A program made the position numbers and the translations under genes. A stretch of DNA of 32,120 nucleotides from Candidatus Kuenenia stuttgartensis (lineage in GTDB: Bacteria; Planctomycetota; Planctomycetia; Planctomycetales; Planctomycetaceae): positions 1-32,120 of the forward strand of contig CAMAWN010000051.1 in the NCBI GenBank assembly GCA_945861865.1. Reading direction: 5' to 3'. Every line of letters begins with the position of its first letter. The stretch's first letter is position 1. Positions 22,501 through 31,600 of this stretch are shown one piece after another. Under the pieces are notes generated by a model. It saw only the letters and a list, made by a program, of their open reading frames with translations, did no database searches and was not told the origin of the DNA.

Positions 22501-25402
22501 TATTCGCCGCCGAATTCAAGGTGATATCACCGGTGGTCGTAATGCTGGTGTTCCCATCCACGGTCACCGTTCCGCTGTCCGTGATGTTTCCGGCTCCGGC
22601 AATGATCGTCAGAGCTCCCGTCGGGTTCGTCGTGAACAGATCCAGGTCACCGGCTTCGGTGACGCTCACATTGGTGGCTCCCAGAACGGAGAGCAACGAC
22701 AACTGAGTCGCCGTACCCGAACCGAGCGTGACCGCATGGCTACTGGCAGGTGTTGCCCGAATCGTGGTTTTGCCATCTACTTTCACGAGAAGAGTCGGGT
22801 TGGTCACCGCTCCGACGGAAATCAAATCAAACGCGCCGGTCGTGGTCACCGCACCCAAAACTGTCGCGCTGCTGTTCCGCAGATGCAAATTGTTCCCGGT
22901 GAGCGTGACGGCTCCGGTCAACGCATTCTGATAGACCGGGACGAACGCCCCGGTGTTCTTGTCGAGAACGATTGGGTTGGTGACACCCGCATCCAGCGTG
23001 GTCGTGCCACCGACCGTCACAATCCCGCTATCCGAGATGGGACCACTGGCCGTCACGGACAAATTGCGGTTGACGTTCGTCGTCCCCAAATCAGATCCAC
23101 CTGACTCGAGGATCGTGGCATCTCCGACGCCAGTCGTCGTCAGCTCCAACGAAGCGAACGTATTCCCATTGACCGACGGGGCCCCGTCCAAGGCCGAAAC
23201 GGGATCAACCTGGTTCAGAGTAATGCTACCGGCCAATCCCGCCGTGATCCTCGCCGTTCCCCCGACCGTCAGCTTTCCGAATTGTTGGTTCTCAGCGCCA
23301 GGAACTCCCTGGGTGATCGAATTACCCGCCGTCGTGGTCAGAGTGAGATTGCCAAAGGCGGTATTGCCAGCGGTCGAAGTCGTGCTCGTTCGCTTGCCCA
23401 AGACAATGGGATGATTTTCGTTGATAGTCACGTTCCTGCCCGAGAACACCAAATTTCCCAGAACGTTTGCATTCCCGAGAACGATATTGTACGTCGCGCC
23501 AACATCAATCGTCGTTGCCCCAGCAGTGATAATCGTGCCGCCAACTTGGGTCACACCGCCACCCGGGCTTATGCCATCAACGACCGTCAGGTTGAAAGAT
23601 CCGGTCAAGGCCACGGTGCCCAGTTCGGTACCGCCACCTTCGATAATGGTCGCGTTCTGCCCCGAAAGAATCAGCCGACCAAACGTGGAAGCGACCCGAC
23701 CAGCCTTTTCAATCGTAATGTTAGTACCCGCACCCGCAGTCAGATCCACCGTGGCATTCGTCGCCACAATCGTCGAATAATTACCGCTGCCGTTGGTCAC
23801 CACGTCGGGGGTCGTGTTATTCGTAATCCCAGCGGTCGAAGTCACGGTAAACGTCCCTCCGGTGATCGTGCAGTTCCCCAAGTCTGTCGCAGCGGTCTCA
23901 TTGATGACGGCTGTCGCACCTTTGAGGAACAGAACTCCGAACGAGTCGCCAGTGAGGGTAATGGCTTGTCCCACGGCGTTGATTTTCGTGTCGCCTGAGA
24001 TTGTCAGCACACCACCATCGGTCACTGCACCAGTCGCGGTCACAGTCAACGTGCTTGCGGCCGAAGCACCAGCTCCGCTGCCCAGGACGATTCCCCCGGA
24101 TCCATCCACCAGTGTCACACCGCCGCCCGTGAATTTAACCGTGCCAACGAAGTTGTTCGCTGCGGAATCCAGGATAATCGCGTTCCCCCCTGCCGAAAGA
24201 GTGGTGGTTCCTGTTACGCCCACCGTCCCGCTATCGGTGATCGCTCCCGCCGAAGTGACCGAGAGATTTCCCGGAACGGTCGTCGTGAACAGTTCCGTGT
24301 CGTTGGCCTCATTAATGGTCACATCATCGAGGCTATTGACCGAGATAGACCCGAATGAGTTAGCATTATCGAGTGTGATATCGTTCCCTGCGCCGGTGGC
24401 TGTGAAGGTCGCGCGGCCGGCAATAGTCAATGCGGCACCATCAGTGATGGCCCCTCCGGAGGAGATGTTCAAGGTGCCTGTTGCGGTCGTTGCCAACAGA
24501 TTCGTCGCCGAGGTTTCGACGATCGTGATGTTCGACCCCGTGAGGGTCAAATTGCCAAAATTATTGCCGGCGCTGTTCAGCGTAATGTTGCGAAGGGGAG
24601 CGGTGATCGTTGTGGCACCCGCACCGGCTCCGACCACAACATTGACGCTATCTGTCACGTTGCCCGTCGAGGTCAGAACGAGCGAGCCGACCGCCGTGGC
24701 ACCAACACCGAAGTTGGTGTCTCCATTTTCCACGATCGTCGCCGTGCCAGCCGACGTGAGCGCCAGATGCCCAAAGTTATTGTTGTCGCTGTTCAGAGTA
24801 ATGGAGGTGCCGCTAATCGTAGCCGTGCCACTGTTGACAGCGGATGTTGGCTGGACGGTCAGCGTGCCCGAATCCGTCACGTCCCCACCGGCTCCAACAG
24901 TCAAGTTACCGATGATTGTGGATGTGCCGAAATCCAGATTAGTGTCTCGGGACACAGTCAGCGTGCCGCCGAGCGGACGGGCATTCACCGTCAGTATTTC
25001 GACGCCCGACAGAGTAACAGTGTTCAACGCGGGGCTGTTGCCGGTGACCGTCAGTGAATCGGTTCCCGCCCCTCCCGTGAAGACGATCGTTGTGAGGCTC
25101 GCGGTCGTCGCGCCGGTGATCGTCGCGAACAGGACGCTGTCCACAAAGACTTGGCTCGAAGTCTGGCCTTCAGCGACAATGACCGCGTGCGGGCCGCCAC
25201 CGGTATTGGCGATGGTCAGAGTACTGGCTCCACTATTCCAGGTGGCACTGACCGTTGGCACCACGCGTGTTTCCAGCAGTTCGGCAGCCGGCGCGGAACC
25301 ATATCGTTGCAGGTGCGAGCGACGCCGCGAAACTCGTGAGGTCCGAGCGAAGCGAGAAACAAAGGAACTCCACAGCGATTGGTGCCAACGTGACTTCGAC
25401 AT
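19508..25402 (-). CDS. Giant repeat-rich extracellular protein (beta-helix-like)
   Basis: The product is 1964 aa from ATG 25402, with an excellent ribosome site (GAGGAG at 25416-25411). The N-terminus is basic (SRRRSHLQRYG). Residues 42-51, LLETRVVPTV, fit the planctomycete extracellular/LEPR-XLL-type motif that opens many giant exported proteins of this phylum. The rest is about 23 degenerate repeats of ~75-85 residues with the pattern 'GNLTVTSAGAITDSGTLTVG', then 'GTTTLNA..NAITLNSA.NNFG', then 'LTLTGANVTIVE..ATDLGT'. It is rich in Thr, Gly, Val and Asn and almost free of Cys, as in right-handed beta-helix or hemagglutinin-like adhesins. No membrane anchor, catalytic motif or sorting tail is visible. 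The first ~150 residues ('ATWNSGASTLTIANTGGGPH', 'GGAGTDSLTVTG') are less repetitive. A surface or matrix role is inferred. It may form a unit with the giant gene upstream. Confidence 0.88.
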   Translation of the reverse strand: MSKSRWHQSLWSSFVSRFARTSRVSRRRSHLQRYGSAPAAELLETRVVPTVSATWNSGASTLTIANTGGGPHAVIVAEGQTSSQVFVDSVLFATITGATTASLTTIVFTGGAGTDSLTVTGNSPALNTVTLSGVEILTVNARPLGGTLTVSRDTNLDFGTSTIIGNLTVGAGGDVTDSGTLTVQPTSAVNSGTATISGTSITLNSDNNNFGHLALTSAGTATIVENGDTNFGVGATAVGSLVLTSTGNVTDSVNVVVGAGAGATTITAPLRNITLNSAGNNFGNLTLTGSNITIVETSATNLLATTATGTLNISSGGAITDGAALTIAGRATFTATGAGNDITLDNANSFGSISVNSLDDVTINEANDTELFTTTVPGNLSVTSAGAITDSGTVGVTGTTTLSAGGNAIILDSAANNFVGTVKFTGGGVTLVDGSGGIVLGSGAGASAASTLTVTATGAVTDGGVLTISGDTKINAVGQAITLTGDSFGVLFLKGATAVINETAATDLGNCTITGGTFTVTSTAGITNNTTPDVVTNGSGNYSTIVATNATVDLTAGAGTNITIEKAGRVASTFGRLILSGQNATIIEGGGTELGTVALTGSFNLTVVDGISPGGGVTQVGGTIITAGATTIDVGATYNIVLGNANVLGNLVFSGRNVTINENHPIVLGKRTSTTSTAGNTAFGNLTLTTTAGNSITQGVPGAENQQFGKLTVGGTARITAGLAGSITLNQVDPVSALDGAPSVNGNTFASLELTTTGVGDATILESGGSDLGTTNVNRNLSVTASGPISDSGIVTVGGTTTLDAGVTNPIVLDKNTGAFVPVYQNALTGAVTLTGNNLHLRNSSATVLGAVTTTGAFDLISVGAVTNPTLLVKVDGKTTIRATPASSHAVTLGSGTATQLSLLSVLGATNVSVTEAGDLDLFTTNPTGALTIIAGAGNITDSGTVTVDGNTSITTTGDITLNSAANNFDNGAGETFTFTGANNVTIVDLSGIDFNTSAGSTLTVSSTGPVTDTGTLTIGAGIGAVSVTSTGSGVSGNITLNEVANRYGTLSLKGTNVTIIEAAGSSPLTLGASTIGGTLALTINGDINQVGVIKALGPTTLTATGAGSDINLANNDTPVNTLGLDPLVTYANTFGGIVVGSGDNVVINEAKGTSIRSTSTLGTLTVTSAGAITQTGALAVTGVATFRNGDGISTGSLITLTTDANSFGSVVMTGGSMSLRETDGTGVDLTATSTGTLTVVSLGAFGDIVDVGALNIFGLATFTATTATSNIVLDNGSNTFGSITATAPQDLTIVETGATNLGIPTTSLTVARNLSVTSSGDVTDSGTIRVTGSTTIAASTNAITLNSSANDFDFGNSGDNFTFTGGNVTIVDANTIDLGTSTASGTLTVTTAAGGVTDDGSLTSPGTTTINAAGQAITLNGGTGTFGPLLLRGSSAEIDDNDVSTEIGTTAITGSLTVTATGSISQSGSSIVSGVTTLTGTGITLTGSGNVFGQLVLTAGAGGIAIKENAATDLGATLTTAGGTLSIISAGRITQSGTITVAGATTLTTPTAPTPGVQTIDLPTAGNTFGSLSITSHNVTIGETGGTDLGTSTISGTLSVNTGNAGAITDSGTVRVAGVTTLNAGAANAITIDDDGVGDATPGSFGKLRLTGLSANVTDSGAVELGNSSIGTGGLTIAYGGAVTDTVSEVIAVAATGVTSIVPIGLVNYAVTLDGGSSTYAGPIGLQGTNVLLINGVATALNNVIASGDVNITASGAITKNGATTIQASVATLTTIGGGNIGVSTGTTLSTAVGTLRLSTSGSAFITDAGDPLSLGTSNVGGDLVLRATGTTGTLTDSGVLTVGGTLTIHAGVNGVVFDQATSSFGAVDSVLADLVIVNAGNVYLKDNGELQLGSITISGSLTLISSLIDDENITDFAGAVITVNGGPTLFNAGLGDVLINNGGHLFTGGRTGIGAVVTITTL

Positions 25403-25694
25403 TGATGTTGCTCCTCAGTAGATCGGTTTGTGAGATTGGAATGCCTACCCGCGAAAACGTGTCGTCGCAATGCGGCGGGGCGCACTGCAGAGTCCCCAAC
25501 ATTCGGTGCAGCGGAGTTGCCACACCGATTCCCTATCAAGTCACCCCGATCGTCGTACGGTCAGAGTTCTAGTACCTACCGCAGGATTTTTGCGCAACAA
25601 CCCCGCCCTGATTTACGAGGCTGTTTCGCGCAAACCAAAGTCTATTTATGCAACTCCTATTCCCAAGCGGCCGGACTTAGATGTTTCGGGTGAA
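25403..25694. other. Intergenic region between the two giant genes
   Basis: This is a 292-bp gap with lower GC than its surroundings. No terminator hairpin with a T tract was found after the upstream gene. On the minus strand a weak promoter-like pair, TTGCGC and TACTAG with a 17-base spacer, is present near 25592-25565. The ribosome site GAGGAG of the downstream gene is at 25416-25411. Co-transcription of the two giant genes is possible. Confidence 0.35.
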
Positions 25695-28600
25695 CTAATT
25701 AGAAATCGCTTCCAGCTCGGCGAAAATGCGGTTGAAATCGGCGAAGACTTCGTCCTGCGATTTAATTCGTTTCCGGTCGTTGACAATAATCGGGTTATCA
25801 ACTGTTTCCAGTTTCTCGGTGGCAATCGGTTCGGTGCGGTCGGTGAGCACCGGCTGGACGGCGGAAATCAAGGCGACCACGGCCGGCGAATCCGTCTGGC
25901 GTTGATCCTTCCCGGCGACGACCGAGCGGTCCAAAGTGACCGGTGCGGTCGGCGCGGCCACGCTGTGAACGACCGCTGGGCTCGACGCTGTATTGATCCC
26001 CGTTACCAGATTGAAACCGCTCAGATCGCGCTGCTGACCGGGTCGGAGTTCGCCAGCCATCAGTGAGTTCGGGAACAGCTTCGGATCCAAATCGCCGTAG
26101 CCAGCGATGTGTCCCAGTTCGTGCAAGACTACCGACAACAGATCGACTTGGTTCGCCGGAACAGGCGAGTTGCCCACATGCCAGCCGAGTCCTAGCGCGT
26201 CGTCATCGATCAACACTTGGTCGCTGCCCGCCAGACCGAAGTCGCCCTCACGATCCATGTCCACGATTCGCACGCTAGCCCCAGTCAGCCGTGCCAACTG
26301 AGCTGGTGTCAGGCTGAGACTGCTCCAACGTGCGATCGCGTCCGCCACGACCGGAGCCAGACGATCCGGAGTCAGTGTCTCACCGGTTTGTACATGAGTG
26401 GCCAGCTTAGCCCGGGAGGCCGCATCCATCCCGTGCGCATCAAACGTCAGACCGGGCAGCGCCTGCGCAGCGGCCGCCGGAAAATCGGCAGCAGTGGTGG
26501 CAATGTCCACACCGTTGACGACCCAGGTCAGATCGCCGGATGAACTGAGGTCGCGGAACTCGATACTAAGTTTGCCGTCAGCGTTTTGATCACTCACATT
26601 GGTGAACACGAGAGCGCTGTTGTTGAAGACATTCGCTGCAGTTGAAGCGAGAACTTTCGAGTATTCAAAATCGTCTAGCCCTTCGATCTGCACTTGCAAC
26701 AGATTGTGAGCTGACGATTTATCGCCAGAATACACCCGCACGTCGTAGGTCGTATTTGTCACCGCGATCTGGAACGTACGCGGACCCGTGGATACCGTCC
26801 CGGACACAAAGTCTTCGTAGAGAGCGACGGTCGTTTTCGAGTAGCCGGTGCCGCCACGGTCGGTATCACTGGCGGCCGTGACGAATCCATAGCCCTTGTC
26901 AGCGCTATACAGGTCGCTGCCTCGCACGCCTGTGAATCCGGCGGCGGTGATGTTCGTACTGCCGTTGAAGTCAAACCGGCGCACGGCCGGTGCGGCATAG
27001 GTTTGAGTACCCGTCCCCAGCGACTTACCGGTCACCTGTTTTACCGAGATCGTGCTGGTCACGGCACCGGTGGGCCGCTTGAGGTACAGAGTTCCGGTTG
27101 TCGCCGAGGCCACGATTTGAAGTCCGTCATACGCCGAATCGTCATCAGCGAAGGTGGTGCCGTCGCTTTGCACGAGCGTCCCAGCCGATGCCGTGACCGT
27201 GTAGATCTGGCCGGAGACCAAACCGGACAGGCCGACGGAGTCGACCGTTGTACCGTCTGCCGTCAGCGAACCTCCAGGAGGAGTGACGGTGACCGCCGTG
27301 GTGACGGAGTGCAATTCCAGACCATTGACCACCCAGGAGTTATCGCTGCCGCCGCCATCGGCAAACTGCAGAGACAGTGTGCCGCTGGCATTCGAGGTGG
27401 CGGCAAAAGTCCGCTGGACCACGCTGCCGGACGGCGAATTGATACCAGTCGGTCCCGTCCCCGTGCCATTGACCACGTTGACACTCATTTGGTCATGGGA
27501 CGCCCCCAGATCGCCCATGGTGACCGTCACGCTGAACGAGACTGAAGCACCGAGATTATCGATCCGGAATTCACGGGGCCCCGAACTCGTGTTTCCATCG
27601 CGGACCAAATCTGAATAGCTGCTGGAACTCCCCTGCGTGCGGTCGAAACCGGTCGGCGCGGTGATCCAGCCATAGCCTAGAGCCGCGGTGTACGTCGTTG
27701 TGGGAGTCACGCCTTGATAACCCGTCCCCGAGGGCGGATTGGTCGGAGATTGCGTTGGGCTGCTGGCGTCGTTGAAGTCATACCTGCGACTCGCCGGTGC
27801 GGTATAGGCCACCACTCCGGCATTCGTGGCCGTGCCATAGACACTGCCCTCCACCGCCGTGGCGGTGAATGTTGGTGTGCCGCTGATGTTCGGTCGCTGG
27901 ACCTGGAACGTGAAGGCTGTCGCGCCGGCCAGAACCAGCACTTGGGTTCCTTGATACTCGACGCTGTCGTCAGCGCTAACGATAGTGCCCAGTGAGCTCG
28001 ATACCGTGATGAGCGTGGACGAAGACAGCGCTGTGGCGAGCGTCGTCGTAATCGTGTCGGTCGTGGCCCCATCAGAGTTCACGCTGCCTGGCCCCGTGAA
28101 GGTCGCGGCATTGACCAACGAAGCACCGCGGATTTCCAGACCGTTGACCACCCATGTCGGGTCGCCACCGCCGTCGCTGAATTCCAGGTTCAACGCACCG
28201 CCGCTACCAACACTCACCAGGAACGTGTTGTGGAAGAACTTGCCATTGGCCGTGTCGACATCCGGCAGCACGGTGGTGCTATTGGCTTTGACGATAATGT
28301 TGTCTCGCGAGGCGTTCTTGTCGCCAATCGTCACATTCACGTAGTACGAACCCGGACCGACGACCGTCGTGAACGTGTGGCTGGCGGTTCCGGTCGCTGC
28401 ATCGCGGCGCAGATCCGCTTGTTGGTCGGTGAGTCCCGGACCTCGATCGAGCGACGCCGGCGAGGTGTCCCAGCCGTAGCCGTTCGTCGATGTCTTCAAA
28501 TCGGAAGGCAGGACACTCACATAGCCTGACGGATAGGACAGTGTCGCCACCGGGGCCTGGGTCGGGCTGGTTCCATCGTTGAAGTCGTAGCGGCGAATTT

Positions 28601-31600
28601 CCGGAGCAATGTAGTTGATCGGCAGGCTGCCCGTCTCAGTGACACTACCGGCCAGCACCGATTCGAACGCCACAAACGCCGAACCCGCTCCACTCGATCG
28701 CCGAATGGTGTAGGTCCACTGACCGTTCGCATCGACCAGCCTTTGGACGCCCACCAAATCTGGGTCTGCATCCGACGAAGTCACCGTCAAAGACACATCG
28801 GGAATGAAGTCGCCGTTCGTGTCAATCCCCGCATTAATCGTGACCAACGCACCCGGAGTCGCCTCGTAACCGGTGAAGGTGTCTTCCGTCAAACCGTCCG
28901 CCGTCAGTGGACCAGGATTTGGCGAACCGATCGTGAGGATGCGGCCTGGCTGAATTTCGAGGCTGTTGATCATCCAGTTGGGGTCGCCGCTGCCACTTAC
29001 GAATCTCAAATCCAGCGTGCCGTCTTTCACTTGAACCACGTAGTTCGCCGTTGCGAACTGACGGTTCGCCGAATTCAGGCTGTTCACCAACAAGTAGTTG
29101 GTGTCTCCGTTGTACACCTCCAGATCGTCTCGCGAAGCATTGGCATCACCGCTCTTGATCGACACCAAGTACCAGCCATTCGCCACGTCCGCTCGGAAGA
29201 TCCGTGCCGAGTCGGCAGTGTGGAAGTCTCGCAGTGAATTGATGAACGGACTACTCAGCCCTGTCGTCCCGCGATCACCGCTGGCGGCCGCTGTCACTAC
29301 CCAGCCAAAGTCCGAACCGTAGGCGACCGTGCCATACAATTTACCTGGTACAACGGATGTGTAACCCGACTGCGTCACAGGGCTGTCAATGGACGCGTCA
29401 AAATCAAACCGCCGCTGCGCGGTGGTCCCCGTTGTAATCAGTGCCACGTACTCCAGGTTGAGGATTTTGACGCCCTTGAAGGTAGCCGGATCGCCGCCGT
29501 CCACAAAGAACGTCTCGCCGACGAAATTGAAGGTGTTGTCAAGCGGCTGCAGATCCAGCGCGTCACCACTCACCCCTGGAACGAGCGTATTGGCTGTGAG
29601 GGAACCGAAGTTGGTGTTCAAGCCGTCGATCACGATCGATGCCGTTTGCGACGGACGCACATGGAAGTACTCATTTCCGTCATGACCATTCACCGTCAGG
29701 AATTCCAAGTTGATGTTGTAGTTGACCTGCTCGACTTCGGTAATGTCCTGGACGTAGCCACCCGTTTGCGTCACACCGTTCGCGGCGTTGTTGAAGACGT
29801 TGATCTCTTCGGCCACGTTGGTGCCATTCGTCGTCAGCCGGTCGGTCCCGGTGCCCGAGTCGTTCACAGCCACAGCCGATGCTCCGCCGGTCAACCGGCC
29901 GAGTTGCACCGTGTAGGTGTCGCTACCGTTTAGGCCATCCAGAAGGATCGAACTGGCCGTCATCGTGGTTGCGATCGCGCCAAAGTTTGTGTTTCCCGGA
30001 TTCAAGTCGAACGTGTCATTATCGCCGTTGCCGTTGACGACCGCCTGCTGACCGCTGGTGATCGTTCCGTACATTTGAATCGTGCTGCCTGTGCCGGCGT
30101 CCTGATCTCCAAAATCGCCCCGCAGCGTCACTGTATTACTCGCACTCACTGTGCTGGTGTCTTGCAAAGACAAATTGTCGCCCGCTTGGAGCGTCACGTT
30201 TCCGCCGCTGCTCGACACCGTCACGGTCGGTATCGTGTTACTGACCGTCAGGTTCTCGCCCACCGCCGCCGAGTCGGTTGCCGTCATCAGGATGTCGCCG
30301 CTGGCCGTCACGCTGTGTGACACGGTCAACGAATTGAGTAGAGCCGTGATTGTGATGGCTCCAACCGAATTGCTTGACGAAGTCAGCGCGTCCACATTGT
30401 TGATGACCAAACCGCCCGCCACATCGCGGATAATGACATCGCCTGCCGTCGTATTGATGAATGCCAACGCTGACGTCGCGTTGATCTCCAACTCATCGCC
30501 ACTGGTGCCGATGCCGTTGGTGGATCGGAACGCGATGTTCGCCGCGTTCACGTCCGAACTGCTCGAAGCCCCGTCGCTGTTGCTGCGGATGCCTACCGCG
30601 TTGAACGACGCGAGCTGACCGGCTGCATTCACCAATTCAGCAATCGTCAACGTGCCTGCCGTCGTGTTGATGCGGACGGTGCCGGTGGTCGAGGTGATGG
30701 CCGTCGCTCCCGCGTCGTTGTCCCGGTCGAGACTATCGTTGCCGGTGCCCAGTAAGTCTTGATCAATCAGCGTCAGCGCCTGAGTGTTGACCAGGAACAA
30801 ACCGCCGGACCCAACGCTGCTTTCCAACTCGTTGACAGTCGTGTCGAGCAAGTTGGCGTCTTGAGCCGTGCCAACCACACCGGCCTCCAATGCGACGCCA
30901 CTGGACGAACCAGTCACCAGCCGCAAGCTATCCGCGATGACCTTCACCGCGGTATTGGCCGAAGACTCGGTAATGCTGGTATTCGCATTGAGGTACACGT
31001 CGCCCGCCGTAGCCGACGCCCCGGTTCCGATCCGCACCGACGTCACCACAATGCCGGCCGAGCTCGTTTGCAGAATGACGTCCACAGTGTCGCTGTCTGT
31101 CGTCGATTGCACGTCGGTTGCCGTCAGCGTGCCGCCCGCATCGACCGTAATCGCTCCGTTGGCCGTATCAACGTCAAGTAGATTGAGCGTGTCGGTTTCG
31201 TCGATGTCGAGGGAACCGGTGCCCGTCACCGAGGCATCCAGAATCGCGATCTGCGTGTCGATCGCGCGATCGGCACCGACTCCGGCCGCGTCGCCAATCC
31301 CCGTTGCCGTCGTGATTGTAGTCCGAGCACTCGCGCTGTTCGCCACGATGTCATCGCCACCGGTGTCGCCACCATCGATCAGGCTGCCCGCTGTGCTGGT
31401 GATCGAAACCGCCGCCGTCGTGTTGTTCGTAGTGACGAACCGAGACAGCGTGATGTTGCCTGTGGCACTGGCCGTGATCGTGCCGGACCCGGCATTGACG
31501 AACGAACCGTCCGTCATCGTGATGGCTCCGGCTCCACTGGTGTCGTGATCGGCCGTGATCACGACGTTGCCGCTGGTCGACGTGATGTCGCTGGTCGCGT

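Noticed and set aside
20277..25421. Several Val/Pro/Ser-rich plus-strand frames up to 542 codons opposite the giant repeat gene
   Set aside because: Their repeat pattern mirrors the repeats on the minus strand. Apparent products such as 'VTVPLSVIAPAEVT' are translations of the complementary Thr/Gly/Asn repeats.
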